Assembly (NCBI RefSeq): GCF_014191495.1
Contig: NZ_JACHWR010000005.1
Coordinates: forward strand, 124,001-188,000
From: Nocardioides soli
GTDB taxonomy: Bacteria; Actinomycetota; Actinomycetes; Propionibacteriales; Nocardioidaceae
Direction of reading: 5' to 3'
DNA: 64,000 nucleotides
How positions within the stretch are numbered: the first letter of the stretch is position 1; the number at the start of each line of letters is the position of its first letter. Of this stretch, positions 50,587 through 63,891 are shown piece after piece. The notes beneath the pieces are model-generated. The model was not told where the DNA came from, made no database searches, and saw nothing but the letters and a program-made list of their open reading frames with translations. The position numbers and the translations under genes are program-made.

Positions 50587-51834
50587 TCACGTGCGTCGGT
50601 GGAATCGGTTCTTGCCGGTGGGGAGGTATGTCGTGTCGTAGGTGGGGTCGTGGATGAGGGTGTTGTGGTGCCAGGCGCAGAGGGAGGCGCTGTCGGTGAG
50701 GTTGGTGTGGCCGCCGTCGGTCCAGTGCTGTTGGTGGTGGGCGTGGAGGCCGGCCGTGCGGTCGCAGCCCTCGGCGCGGCAACCGCGGTCGCGCAGGAAC
50801 ATGGCGATGCGCTGGTGCTCGGTGTGGTACCGGCTCCGTCTCCCGAGGTCGAGCGGGACCGAGGCACTGCCGAGGACGGCGGGGATGATCCCGGCCTCGC
50901 ACGCCAGCCGCCGTGCCATGGCGGGGCTGATCTGGTCGCCGGTGTCGAGGACGCCGGCCTTCTCCAGCCGCCCGGTGAGGGTGTCTTCGTCGATGACCAC
51001 CAGCAGCGTGGCGTTGACCCCGCCGGTGGTCGGGAGTCGGTCGACCGGGTAGCGCTCGATCAGCTCGCACAGCGCCCGGCCGAGTGCTTCGGGTCCGGGT
51101 CGGCGTTCGATGCCGGGGCCTTGGGTGGCCGCCAGGTGCTTGGGTGCGGCGAGCGCCATCAGGATCTTCTTGAGGGCGGCGGCGTGGTAGGTCGGCAGCA
51201 CGAACCGGCCCCGGGTGGTGCCGTCCCCGTCGTCGGCCATCGTGAGCGAGCAGGCCCGCAGTGCGGCCGCCTCCTGCCGTTGCAGGATGTCGGCTTCGTG
51301 GGCGTCGGCCTCCTCGGGGGCGATGACCTCCCACAGCCGCCGACCCAGCCGACCGAGCGCCTTGGCGTCGTGGTGGCGGGCCTCGGCGAGCAGGTGCGCC
51401 TCGGCGTTGGCGAGGGTCTCGGGGCCGAGGTCGGTGGGGAGTCGGTCGACCCACCGGATGACGACCCGGGCCTGCTCGACGTCGATCTCCCCGGCCGCCA
51501 GCGCCTCCCGGGTGGACGGGTGTTGCTCGAGGTCGTGGCCGAGCCGCACCGCGCCGTACGCGGCCGCCCGGGTGGTCTTGGTGGTGTGGGCCAGCCAGTT
51601 CGCCGCACTGGACGCACCCACGTCCTGGCCCACATGGATGGTGTCGGCGTGCGCGGCCACCCGGGCCTGCAGCTCGGCGACCTGCGCCGCCAGCCGGGTC
51701 AGCTCGACCAGCGTGGCCCCGGCCTCGGCGGCGTCCATGGACCACACCGACGCATCGGCCACCGAGTCGGCGAGATCGCGCATCTGCGCGGTCGTCGTTG
51801 ACACCTGGTGTCGCGGTGTGGCCTGTGCTGTCAT
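50587..51834 (-). CDS. DUF222-HNH endonuclease-like (13E12-repeat family) protein
   Basis: The 415-residue protein has an N-terminal DUF222 helical domain (AANWLAHTTKTTRAAAYGAV, SPAMARRLACEAGIIPAVLG) and a C-terminal HNH nuclease domain (CRAEGCDRTAGLHAHHQQHW, LCAWHHNTLIHD) with zinc-type Cys and the catalytic His. Such proteins are multi-copy in actinobacteria; in M. tuberculosis REP13E12 members serve as prophage attachment sites. Here the gene is flanked by palindromic repeats of one family, five upstream and one downstream, suggesting a link with mobility or repeat maintenance. The native substrate is unknown. Confidence 0.9.
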   Translation of the reverse strand: MTAQATPRHQVSTTTAQMRDLADSVADASVWSMDAAEAGATLVELTRLAAQVAELQARVAAHADTIHVGQDVGASSAANWLAHTTKTTRAAAYGAVRLGHDLEQHPSTREALAAGEIDVEQARVVIRWVDRLPTDLGPETLANAEAHLLAEARHHDAKALGRLGRRLWEVIAPEEADAHEADILQRQEAAALRACSLTMADDGDGTTRGRFVLPTYHAAALKKILMALAAPKHLAATQGPGIERRPGPEALGRALCELIERYPVDRLPTTGGVNATLLVVIDEDTLTGRLEKAGVLDTGDQISPAMARRLACEAGIIPAVLGSASVPLDLGRRSRYHTEHQRIAMFLRDRGCRAEGCDRTAGLHAHHQQHWTDGGHTNLTDSASLCAWHHNTLIHDPTYDTTYLPTGKNRFHRRT

Positions 51835-51961
51835 GCCACCTACTCAAGCACCCGCCACCGACACTCAAGGTCCCTGGATCCCCTTGTTCCACAGGGGTTT
51901 GGGTCACGAACAGGTCACGATCCAGCGCGCTCGTCCACACCCGGATCGATGTCCTGTGGAG

Positions 51962-52261
51962 GGTGGTTTCGAGGCTCGGGCCTGGCGGCCCTCGCACCTC
52001 AACCACCGTGTCCCGGCGCGGGTGGTTTCGAGACAGGCGCCAGCGCGCCTTCCTCAACCACCGTGACCCCCGGCGACGGTGGTTGTGGAGGTTGCGCTAG
52101 CAACCGTCTCGAAACCACCACGACCAACGCGACCCGGTCCCGACCACAGCTCGGCGTCCCGACGGGTGGTTTCGAGACAGGCGCTAGCGCGCCTTCCTCA
52201 ACCACCGTGGTCCCGGCGACGGTGGTTGAGGAGGTTGCGCTAGCAACCGTCTCGAAACCCC
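51962..52261. repeat. REP/BIME-like array of five alternating palindromes
   Basis: Copies: 51962-52007 (minus), 52021-52062 (minus), 52078-52119 (plus), 52165-52206 (minus), 52221-52261 (plus). Each has GGTGGTT ends, a TCGAGAC or TGAGGA framework and an inner hairpin such as GGTTGCGCTAGCAACC. The pair 52021-52119 is repeated as 52165-52261 with a similar spacer (CCGGCGAC), so a minus-plus unit was duplicated. The 557-bp gap between the HNH gene and the Nudix gene holds this array and no other gene. Confidence 0.9.
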
Positions 52262-52391
52262 GCTGTGTCGGCGGATGCGGCGGGTCGGGTGCTGGGTGGT
52301 GGTCTGGTCGTTGAGGGTGACGGTCGGAACGCGCATGACTCTTCCATCCCCCACGAGGGGGGCGAGCATCCCCCAGGGCAGGATCGGGACC

Positions 52392-52823
52392 ATGGAGTCT
52401 CCCGAGTTCACCGAGTACGACACCCGGCTCGCGGCGTACGCCGTGGTGGTCGACGACCGTGACCGCGTGCTGCTGGCGCTGTGGAACGAGCCTGACGAGC
52501 CGCTGTGGACGCTCCCGGGCGGCGGCGTCGACCTGCACGAGGCGCTCCTGGACGGCGTGGTGCGTGAGGTGCGCGAGGAGACCGGGTACGACGTCGAGCC
52601 CGGCCGGCTGCTCGGCGTCGACACCATGGTGATCGCGCCGCACGACCGGATCACCCGGACCGATCGCTGGCACAAGGGGGTTCGGGTGGTCTACGAGGCC
52701 CGCATCGTCGGTGGCGAGCTGACCGCCGAGGTGGACGGCACCACCGACGAGGCGCGGTGGTTCCCTCGCGACGAGGTGGCCACGCTGCGCCGGGTCGGCC
52801 TGGTGCGGAAGTTCGTCGGCTGA
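52392..52823 (+). CDS. Nudix hydrolase
   Basis: The 143-residue enzyme should hydrolyse a nucleoside-diphosphate-linked compound, using a divalent metal. The Nudix box GGVDLHEALLDGVVREVREE followed by TG matches G-x5-E-x7-REVxEExG. The start is the ATG at 52392; the frame opens earlier, but that part crosses the repeat array. It is convergent with the MatC-like gene, 22 bp apart. Confidence 0.9.
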   Translation: MESPEFTEYDTRLAAYAVVVDDRDRVLLALWNEPDEPLWTLPGGGVDLHEALLDGVVREVREETGYDVEPGRLLGVDTMVIAPHDRITRTDRWHKGVRVVYEARIVGGELTAEVDGTTDEARWFPRDEVATLRRVGLVRKFVG

Positions 52824-52845
52824 CCCGGCCGCGAGGTCCGGGGAC

Positions 52846-54201
52846 TCAGGCGGTCGGGATCACCAGCACCGCCCAGGCGACGACCGGCGCGATCACCACG
52901 ATCGACATGCCCCACTGCATGAGCCGCTTGAAGACCATCTCGCGCTGGTCGGCGTCGGCGTTGGCGACGACCAGCGCGCCGTTGGTCGAGAACGGGCTGC
53001 AGTCCACCACCGAGCTCGAGATCGCGAGCGCCGCGATCAGCCCGACCGCGCTGACCTGGTCGGTGAGCAGGAAGGGCACCGCGAGCGGGATCAGCGCACC
53101 GATGATGCCGGTCGTGGACGCGAACGCGGAGACCACGGAGCCGATCAGGCAGACCAGCAGGGCGGCCAGCAGCGGTGCCCCGACGTCGGCGACGCCGTCG
53201 CCGAGCCAGTCGACGACACCCTGGTTCTCGAGGAGCGTGACGTAGGTGACGATGCCGCCGATGAGCAGCACGGTGCCCCAGCTGATCTTCTCGACGGCGC
53301 CCTTGGCCGAGGCGGGGAACACCAGGGTGAGCGCGACGGCGATCGTCAGTGCGGTGAAGCCCACGTCGAGGTCGAAGCCCAGAGCGCCGATCATCAGGGC
53401 GACCAGGCCGAGCAGCGTCAGTGAGCGCTGCGGGTCGAGTCGGGTGACGTCGTCGTCGCCCCCGGAGCCGGCGGTGGTGCGGCGGGCCTCGACGGCCGAG
53501 TGCGGGGTGCCGGAGGACCGGCCGTGCGTGGCGGCGTACGACGCCTGCTCGGCCTCGGCGCCCATCCGCGCGAGCGCGGCCTCGTCGCGACCGCGGGCCA
53601 GCAGCCGGCGGCCGCCGAAGGCCAGGTAGGTCACCAGTGCGATCAGCGTGGCGGCCAGGAAGGTGGAGACGAAGAGGAACAGCTGGTTGCCCGGCAGGTC
53701 GTTGTCGTCGACGACGCCGTTGGTGATCGAGCCGAAGATGCCGATCGGGGAGAAGCTGCCGGCGGTCGCGCCCTGGACGACCATCATCCCCATCATCACG
53801 GGGTGGATCCGGTAGCGAGCCGCGAACCCCATCGCCACGGGCGCGACGATCGCGACCGCAGCCGGGCTCACCGCGCCGATCGAGGTGACGACGGCGCAGA
53901 CCAGGAACATCGCCCACGGCACCAGCGCCACCCGGCCGCCGACCGCGCGGACGGCTCCGTGCACGATCCAGTCCACGGTGCCGTTGTTCTTCGCCAGCGC
54001 GAAGAGGTAGGTGACGCCGACCAGGATGACGAAGAGGTCGCTCGGGAAGCCGAGCAGGACGTCGTCGGTGGAGACGTCGTAGACGCCGAGGCCCACGATG
54101 AAGGCGGCCACCAGGGCGAGGGCACCCATGTTGACCCCGCGCAGGGTGGCGACGAGGAAGACGATCGCGAGGACCGCCAGCGAGACGATTTCGTGGGACA
54201 T
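52846..54201 (-). CDS. MatC/SLC13-like dicarboxylate carrier
   Basis: The 451-residue membrane protein has ten or more hydrophobic segments and the MatC-type layout: VNMGALALVAAFIVGLGVYD near 23-42, SDLFVILVGVTYLFALAKNN, a central hydrophilic loop (about 205-250, rich in Arg and Glu) and a repeat of the fold with STTGIIGALIPLAVPFLL. The helix-break SPIGIFGSITN and DCSPFSTNGA segments resemble the substrate loops of dicarboxylate carriers. Malonate, succinate or similar acids are likely. It is divergent from a GntR-type regulator that may control it. Confidence 0.82.
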   Translation of the reverse strand: MSHEIVSLAVLAIVFLVATLRGVNMGALALVAAFIVGLGVYDVSTDDVLLGFPSDLFVILVGVTYLFALAKNNGTVDWIVHGAVRAVGGRVALVPWAMFLVCAVVTSIGAVSPAAVAIVAPVAMGFAARYRIHPVMMGMMVVQGATAGSFSPIGIFGSITNGVVDDNDLPGNQLFLFVSTFLAATLIALVTYLAFGGRRLLARGRDEAALARMGAEAEQASYAATHGRSSGTPHSAVEARRTTAGSGGDDDVTRLDPQRSLTLLGLVALMIGALGFDLDVGFTALTIAVALTLVFPASAKGAVEKISWGTVLLIGGIVTYVTLLENQGVVDWLGDGVADVGAPLLAALLVCLIGSVVSAFASTTGIIGALIPLAVPFLLTDQVSAVGLIAALAISSSVVDCSPFSTNGALVVANADADQREMVFKRLMQWGMSIVVIAPVVAWAVLVIPTA

Positions 54202-54298
54202 GGCTCCCTTTCCGAGTCAGGGGCTCCGGCGACCGGGCGGGCCGATCCGCAGCAGAGGCGGGACCGTGACCCGCGTCATAACGGGGTGATTGTTACCA

Positions 54299-54311
54299 GT
54301 GGCTAGGCCAC
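54299..54311. promoter_or_regulatory. dyad GTGGC-TAG-GCCAC, possible GntR operator
   Basis: A 13-bp palindrome in the 146 bp between the divergent carrier and GntR genes, 36 bp upstream of the regulator's ATG. Confidence 0.45.
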
Positions 54312-54347
54312 CTGTCCAATGAGCCTCCATCCCCTATGCTGTGCCGC

Positions 54348-54998
54348 ATGTCCGAGCCGGGGTCCCGCGCGAGCCTGCCGCCGCTGCGTCGTGAGCGTCT
54401 CTACGAGAGCCTGGCGGCGCACATCTCCGACTTCATCGAGGCCCAGGGGCTGGTCGGCGGCGACCGGCTGCCGCCCGAGCGTCAGCTCGCCGCCGAGCTC
54501 GGGGTCAGCCGGGCCACGCTGTCCCGCGCGCTCGCGGCGCTCGAGACCCGGGGCCGCATCGAGGTCCGGCACGGCGTGGGGGCGCTGGTGCGCGAGCCGG
54601 CGGGCGAGGCGGCCGGCGACCGGTTCGACTCCGCCGTGGCCGCACGTCCCCGGGCCGAGGCGGTGGCGGCCCGCGAGGCGATGCTGGCCGGCATCGCCCG
54701 GGCGGCGGCAGTGAACCCCCAGCAGTCGCTGCGGCTGGCGATGCTCGCCGACGACGGGCGGCCCCGCTCGTTCGAGCACACCTGGCGCTGCATCCGCCGG
54801 CTCGCGGAGTCGCCGCTGCTCGCGGACCTCGACGACCTGCTCGCCGCGCACGCCCCCGATCCCCTCGACGGCGTCGAGGTGCGCGCCGGGCTGGACGCGG
54901 TCGCCGAGGCGATCATCCGCGGCGACGCGAGCGCGGCGGCCATCGCCTGCGCCGGGCTGCTCGGCGATCCCGGACCGCCCGACGGCCCGGGGGTCTGA
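54348..54998 (+). CDS. GntR-family regulator
   Basis: From the ATG at 54348 the protein has 216 residues. The winged helix (RLPPERQLAAELGVSRATLS, then ALAALETRGRIEVRHGVGA) is clear; the C-terminal part is helical, Ala-rich and of the FadR/FCD size. It is divergent from the MatC-like carrier and probably governs its expression in response to a dicarboxylate. The TauE-type gene follows 5 bp after its stop. Confidence 0.88.
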   Translation: MSEPGSRASLPPLRRERLYESLAAHISDFIEAQGLVGGDRLPPERQLAAELGVSRATLSRALAALETRGRIEVRHGVGALVREPAGEAAGDRFDSAVAARPRAEAVAAREAMLAGIARAAAVNPQQSLRLAMLADDGRPRSFEHTWRCIRRLAESPLLADLDDLLAAHAPDPLDGVEVRAGLDAVAEAIIRGDASAAAIACAGLLGDPGPPDGPGV

Positions 54999-55003
54999 TC
55001 GCG

Positions 55004-55777
55004 GTGGACGGTGTCGACCAGGCGCTGGTGGTGCTGGCGGGCTTCGGTGCGGGGATCCTCACCTCGAGCGTCGGGGTCGCCTCGCTGCTGAGCTTCCCGT
55101 TCCTGCTCGCCGTCGGCCTGCCGCCGGTGACCGCCAACGTGAGCAACACCATCGGCCTGGTGCCCGGCGGCCTGGGCGGGGCGGTCGGCTACCGCGAGGA
55201 GCTGCGCGCCGAGCCGGCGATCACCCGGCAGGTGATCGCCCTGACCGGGGTCGCCGGCGCGGTGGGAGCGGCGCTGCTGCTCGCCCTGCCGCCGGGTGTC
55301 TTCGAGGCCATCGTCCCGTGGCTGATCCTGGTGACCTGCCTGGTCGTGGGCGCCCAGCCGCGGATCTCGCGCTGGCTGGCCGTACGCCGCGAGCGGGCCG
55401 GCCACGACGGGTCGCCGCGGGTCCGGCTGTCGCCGGTCACGATCCTCTTCGTGCTGCTGACCGGCGTCTACGGCGGCTACTTCGGCGCCGGCGCGGGGGT
55501 GATGATGATCGCCACGCTCGCGCTCGGGCTCGACATCGACCTGCGGGTCATCGGCGGCATCCGGACCGCCTCGCTGCTGGCCTCCAACCTGGTCGCCGCG
55601 GTGATCTTCACCGTCGTCGCCGACGTCGACTGGGCGGTCGTGGGACTGCTCGCGGTGAGCTCGATCGTCGGCGGGTACGTCGGCGCCCGGGTCGCCCGGC
55701 GGATGTCGGTCTCCCTGCTGCGCAGCCTGGTCGTGGTCGCCGGGGTGGTCGCCTCCGGGGCGCTGCTGTTCGGCTGA
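55004..55777 (+). CDS. TauE/SafE (TSUP) membrane protein
   Basis: The 257-residue protein has eight hydrophobic segments and the TSUP pattern: AGFGAGILTSSVGVASLLSF, VTANVSNTIGLVPGGLGGAV, then the second-half GVYGGYFGAGAGVMMIATLA and VGGYVGARVARRMS. These proteins move small anions such as sulfite or organosulfonates. The GTG start lies 5 bp after the GntR stop, so both are likely in one transcript. Confidence 0.9.
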   Translation: MDGVDQALVVLAGFGAGILTSSVGVASLLSFPFLLAVGLPPVTANVSNTIGLVPGGLGGAVGYREELRAEPAITRQVIALTGVAGAVGAALLLALPPGVFEAIVPWLILVTCLVVGAQPRISRWLAVRRERAGHDGSPRVRLSPVTILFVLLTGVYGGYFGAGAGVMMIATLALGLDIDLRVIGGIRTASLLASNLVAAVIFTVVADVDWAVVGLLAVSSIVGGYVGARVARRMSVSLLRSLVVVAGVVASGALLFG

Positions 55778-55845
55778 CCCTTCTCCGAGCGGTCGGGCGG
55801 TGGCGGGAATGACCCGCCCGACACTTGCGTTGGGACAAGTAACCA

Positions 55846-55870
55846 AAGTTGAGTTGATCAGACTCAACTT
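55846..55870. promoter_or_regulatory. HAIR operator (HspR site) upstream of dnaK
   Basis: AAGTTGAGT-N7-ACTCAACTT, perfect 9-bp arms. The core TTGAGT-N7-ACTCAA matches the HspR-associated inverted repeat. It lies 70 bp upstream of the dnaK ATG. Confidence 0.9.
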
Positions 55871-55940
55871 ATTTGTCAAACTCGCTGCGGCGGCGGACGA
55901 TGGCCGCGTAGCAGGACCCAACACCGGAGGTAGGAAAGAA

Positions 55941-57814
<1,874 letters not shown>

Positions 57815-57818
<4 letters not shown>

Positions 57819-58420
57819 CCGAGGAGCGTTCGGTCGGCGGTGAGGAGTCCACCGAACCCGTCGAGGAGACGGTGGACCAGGCACCGCCGGCCGGCGGCCC
57901 GGCCGGTGCCGCCCCGAGCGGCGGTGGCCGGCCCACCGAGTCCGACCAGGAGGGCGTGGAAGGGGCACCGCCGGCGGACGCCGGCCTCGAGGCCACGGTC
58001 GCCGAGCTGACCAACGACCTCCAGCGGCTGCAGGCCGAGTTCGTCAACTACAAGCGCCGCGTCGAGCGGGACCGCGAGCTGGTCAAGGAGAACGCGACGT
58101 ACGCCGCACTCGCGCCGATCGTCGAGGTGCTCGACGCCGTCGACCGGGCCCGCGAGCACGGCGAGCTGGACCCGGGCTTCAAGGCCGTCGCCGACCAGCT
58201 CGAGCGGGTGGTCTCCGGGGTCGGGCTGACCAAGTTCGGCGCGCGGGGCGACGCCTTCGACCCGACGTTCCACGATGCGCTCAGCCACATCGGGGAGGAT
58301 CCCGAGGTCGAGGTCACCACCTGCAAGGTGGTCGCCAAGGCGGGCTACCGCATCGGCGACCGGGTGGTCCGCGCCGCCCAGGTGCTGGTGGTCGACCCGC
58401 CGAGCGGCCCGACTGCGTGA
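57815..58420 (+). CDS. grpE: nucleotide exchange factor GrpE
   Basis: The 201-residue protein drives ADP release from DnaK. The first 65 residues are acidic and disordered (Pro, Glu, Gly-rich). The coiled coil follows (LEATVAELTNDLQRLQAEFV, NYKRRVERDREL) and then the beta-domain with FDPTFHDALSH and GYRIGDRVVRAAQVLV. The GTG overlaps the dnaK stop. dnaJ follows after 42 bp. Confidence 0.96.
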
Positions 58421-58462
58421 CGGCGCCGAGCACCGGATGGAACGAGGGAAGGGAGGTGCGCG

Positions 58463-59653
58463 ATGAGCAACGCTGACGGCTTCCGGGCCGACTGGGCGCA
58501 GAAGGACTTCTACCAGGAGCTCGGCGTCGCCAAGGACGCCACGGCCGACCAGATCAAGAAGGCCTACCGCAAGCTCGCGCGCGCCAACCACCCCGACTCC
58601 AACCCCGGCGACACCGCCAAGCACGACAAGTTCAAGGCGGTCGCCGAGGCCTACGACGTGGTCGGCGACCCCGAGAAGCGCAAGAAGTACGACGAGATGC
58701 GGTCGGCCTACGCCGGCGGCTTCCGCGGCGGCTTCAGTGGCGGCGGGTTCCCGGGCGGCGAGGGCGGCTTCGACCTCAACGACCTGCTCCGCGACCGGGC
58801 CGGCGGGTCCGGTGGCGGCTTCGGCGACATGTTCGGCGACCTGTTCGGCGGCGGCGCGGGCCGCCAGGGCGGCCGCGCCCGCCGGGCCTCGCGGGCCCAG
58901 AAGGGCGCGGACGTCGAGACCTCGGCCACGATCAGCTTCACCGACGCCATCGACGGCGTCACCGTGTCGCTGCGGCTGACCGCCGACTCCGCCTGCCCGG
59001 ACTGCAAGGGCACGGGCGGCAAGCCCGGCACCAAGCCGCGGGTGTGTCCCGAGTGCGAGGGCGCCGGGTTCGTCGTGGCGTCCGCGGGCGGCGCCTTCTC
59101 GATCAACGAGACCTGCCCGAGGTGCGGCGGGCGTCAGCTCATCTACGACGAGGCGTGCCCGACCTGCCACGGCAGCGGTCGCGGCCTCTCGGCGCGCACC
59201 ATCCAGGCGCGGATCCCCGCGGGCGTCAAGGACGGCCAGCGGATCCGGCTGCGGGGCAAGGGCGCACCGGGCGAGAACGGCGGCGCGGCGGGCGACCTCT
59301 ACGTCACCGTGAAGGTGTCCCCACACCGGCTCTTCGGCCGCAAGGACGACAACCTCACCATCGACGTGCCGGTCTCCTTCGACGAGCTCGCGCTCGGCGC
59401 GGAGATCAGGATCCCCACGCTGGGCGGCACGCCGGTGACCCTCAAGGTGCCGGCCGGTACGCCCAACGGGCGGACCTTCCGGGTCCGGGGCCGGGGGGCG
59501 CCGAAGTCCGACGGCAGCAAGGGCGACCTGCTCGCGACCGTCGAGGTCCAGGTGCCCGCGAGCGTCGACGGACCGGCCCGCGAGGCGGTCGAGGCGTACC
59601 GGTCCGCGACCGCCGGGCGCCCGCTGCGGACCAAGCTGTTCGAGGAGGCGTGA
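58463..59653 (+). CDS. dnaJ: chaperone DnaJ
   Basis: The 396-residue type I J-protein has a J-domain at about 15-80 with the HPD motif in ANHPDSNPGD, a Gly/Phe-rich linker about 85-150, and the zinc domain with CPDCKGTG, CPECEGAG, CPRCGGRQ and CPTCHGSG. The third repeat lacks the final Gly-x-Gly, as in other actinobacterial DnaJ1 proteins. The client-binding beta-domains follow. The ATG has GGGAGG upstream. It stimulates DnaK ATPase. Confidence 0.97.
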   Translation: MSNADGFRADWAQKDFYQELGVAKDATADQIKKAYRKLARANHPDSNPGDTAKHDKFKAVAEAYDVVGDPEKRKKYDEMRSAYAGGFRGGFSGGGFPGGEGGFDLNDLLRDRAGGSGGGFGDMFGDLFGGGAGRQGGRARRASRAQKGADVETSATISFTDAIDGVTVSLRLTADSACPDCKGTGGKPGTKPRVCPECEGAGFVVASAGGAFSINETCPRCGGRQLIYDEACPTCHGSGRGLSARTIQARIPAGVKDGQRIRLRGKGAPGENGGAAGDLYVTVKVSPHRLFGRKDDNLTIDVPVSFDELALGAEIRIPTLGGTPVTLKVPAGTPNGRTFRVRGRGAPKSDGSKGDLLATVEVQVPASVDGPAREAVEAYRSATAGRPLRTKLFEEA

Positions 59654-59657
59654 CGTC

Positions 59658-60095
59658 GTGGCCGGCAAGCGACCGCCGTTCCAGCCGCCCGGCCCCGACG
59701 CCGCCGTCTTCGTGATCAGCGTGGCGGCCGAGCTGAGCGGACTGCACCCGCAGACCCTGCGCACCTACGAGCGGATGGGCCTGATCGTCCCGGCGCGCAC
59801 CGGCGGCGGCGGTCGTCGCTACACCCACCGCGACATCGAGCTGCTGCGCGAGATCAGCGACCTGACCTCCTCCGGGATCGGGATCGAGGGGGTACGCCGG
59901 ATCCTCGAGCTCGAGCACCGGGTCGCCGCGCTCGTGCAGCGCAACGAGGAGCTCCAGGCGGAGCTGGCCGCGGCCCGCGACGCGCTGCGGCAGGCCGCCG
60001 TGGCCCGGACCTCCGACTCGTCGCCGAGTCGGCTGCCCGCGCTGCGCCAGCCGGAGCCGGGCCAGTCGGTGGTGGTCTGGCGCCGCGGGCGCTGA
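59658..60095 (+). CDS. hspR: heat-shock repressor HspR
   Basis: The 145-residue MerR-type repressor has its helix-turn-helix in VISVAAELSGLHPQTLRTYE and the wing RMGLIVPARTGGGGRRYT, followed by a dimer helix (IEGVRRILELEHRVAALVQR) and a polar tail. HspR binds HAIR sites with DnaK as co-repressor; both dnaK (55846-55870) and clpB (61113-61137) have such sites here. The GTG start is 4 bp after the dnaJ stop. This is the standard dnaK-grpE-dnaJ-hspR order of actinobacteria. Confidence 0.95.
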   Translation: MAGKRPPFQPPGPDAAVFVISVAAELSGLHPQTLRTYERMGLIVPARTGGGGRRYTHRDIELLREISDLTSSGIGIEGVRRILELEHRVAALVQRNEELQAELAAARDALRQAAVARTSDSSPSRLPALRQPEPGQSVVVWRRGR

Positions 60096-60134
60096 GGCTC
60101 CGAGACCACGCTCCGAGGCCACGCTCAGATACGA

Positions 60135-60167
60135 CGAGGGCCCGCCGACGATGTCGGCGGGCCCTCG
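60135..60167. terminator. two-way terminator after hspR
   Basis: CGAGGGCCCGCCGAC (60135-60149) and its exact complement (60153-60167) with a 3-nt loop. It lies between the convergent hspR and exported-protein genes. There is no T-run, as is common in these genomes. Confidence 0.85.
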
Positions 60168-60188
60168 CGCTGCGCAGGCAGGGTTCGA

Positions 60189-60974
60189 TCAGGGGGTGAC
60201 GGTCACCGTGATCGGGGTCGAGTAGATGTAGTCGGCGAAGGCCGGTCCGTCGGTGTAGAAGGCCTGGTAGGTGTAGGTGCCGGGGCCCTTGTCCTGCACC
60301 CTGCCGAGGAAGGTGGAGCCGGCGAACTGGAAGTTGCCGGCGCCGTCGACGCTCGCCATGCAGCAGTAGTCGGGCGAGGAGCTGCCGCCCTTGACGTTGC
60401 CGTTCAGGTAGATGTCGACGTAGCCCTTGGTCGCCGGCGCGTCCTTGTACTGGACGGTGCCGGTCAGCGCGGGCAGGTCCCAGCTGCTGGTGGCCGCGGA
60501 GATCGTGAACGCGGTCCCCGACAGCGCGATCGCGGAGTTGTAGACCCGGACCTTGGTCGACTTCTTCTTGCTCTTGTACTTCGCCGAGACGACGTACTGG
60601 CCCGGCGCGTTGGTCGAGGCCATCCGGTAGGACGCCTTGCCCTTCTTCAGCTTGCTGGTCGCGACCGCGGCGCCGTTGAGGGAGAAGGTGACCTTGCCCT
60701 TGGCGTTCTTCTTGCCCTTCTTGACGACCGCCGTGACCTTGACGCCGTCCTGCCCGTAGTGCGAGTAGGACTGCGAGCGCTGGAGCTTGAGCTTGATCTT
60801 CTTCTTGGCCTTCTTGGCCTTCTTGGCCACGGCCTGGCTGTGCTGGGCCGCCTGGGTGGCGCCGGCCTGGCCGGCGCTCGACGGCGCTGCCTGGGCGGAG
60901 GTGAGGGCGGCGGTCGGCAGGCTCAGGGCCAGCGCCGCGACGACCGCGGTGGCGGTGCGACTGATGAGGTTCAT
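60189..60974 (-). CDS. exported Lys-rich protein with Ig-like repeat
   Basis: The 261-residue protein has a signal peptide (RTATAVVAALALSLPTAALT, cleavage near AQA-APSS). A Lys-rich linker (VAKKAKKAKKKIKLKLQ) follows, then a bacterial Ig-like domain with KVTFSLNGAAVATSKLKKGK and YVVSAKYKSKKKSTKVRV. The second part (about 145-261) is another beta-domain with a Cys pair (YCCMAS). It resembles actinobacterial Ig-like 'Big' surface proteins. Function unknown; cell-wall binding through the basic linker is possible. Confidence 0.8.
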   Translation of the reverse strand: MNLISRTATAVVAALALSLPTAALTSAQAAPSSAGQAGATQAAQHSQAVAKKAKKAKKKIKLKLQRSQSYSHYGQDGVKVTAVVKKGKKNAKGKVTFSLNGAAVATSKLKKGKASYRMASTNAPGQYVVSAKYKSKKKSTKVRVYNSAIALSGTAFTISAATSSWDLPALTGTVQYKDAPATKGYVDIYLNGNVKGGSSSPDYCCMASVDGAGNFQFAGSTFLGRVQDKGPGTYTYQAFYTDGPAFADYIYSTPITVTVTP

Positions 60975-61112
60975 GCTGGAGGCTCTCTACGCTCGGGTGA
61001 TCGGACGCCCCGAGGGCTGTCCTCCCCCGAGACCCCCGGTGCTTGCCCCGGGGCGGACTAGTCAAAACGGGTGGTCTAGACCACTTCGGACAAGAATTGT
61101 CCGTTGGGGTTG

Positions 61113-61137
61113 AACTTGAGTGGAATGGACTCAAGTT
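61113..61137. promoter_or_regulatory. HAIR operator (HspR site) upstream of clpB
   Basis: AACTTGAGT-N7-ACTCAAGTT with 9-bp perfect arms; the core CTTGAGT-N7-ACTCAAG is the exact HAIR consensus. It lies 71 bp before the clpB ATG, nearly the same distance as at dnaK. Confidence 0.95.
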
Positions 61138-61208
61138 TGTTGACGTTGCTTCAGTGAATGGCCACGAAACGGTGGCCGAGGCACGAGATCAGCAGGAGAA
61201 TCACGCCC

Positions 61209-63806
<2,598 letters not shown>

Positions 63807-63808
63807 GC

Positions 63809-63855
63809 CGGGTCGTCCGCCTCCGGGGTGTCCACACCCGGAGGCGGACGACCCG
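63809..63855. terminator. terminator after clpB
   Basis: CGGGTCGTCCGCCTCCGGG (63809-63827) pairs exactly with 63837-63855 around a 9-nt loop: a 19-bp stem starting just after the clpB stop. Confidence 0.88.
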
Positions 63856-63891
63856 TCGGGCGGCGCCCGGGCGCGTGATGGAATGGGCCGC

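Noticed and set aside
50587..51834. DUF222-HNH gene as part of a restriction-modification system
   Set aside because: No methyltransferase or specificity gene lies nearby. The family is a multi-copy actinobacterial group distinct from restriction enzymes.
51962..52261. Repeat array as a CRISPR
   Set aside because: Copies alternate in orientation, are themselves palindromic, and spacers are short and related (CCGGCGAC), unlike CRISPR spacers. No cas gene is near.
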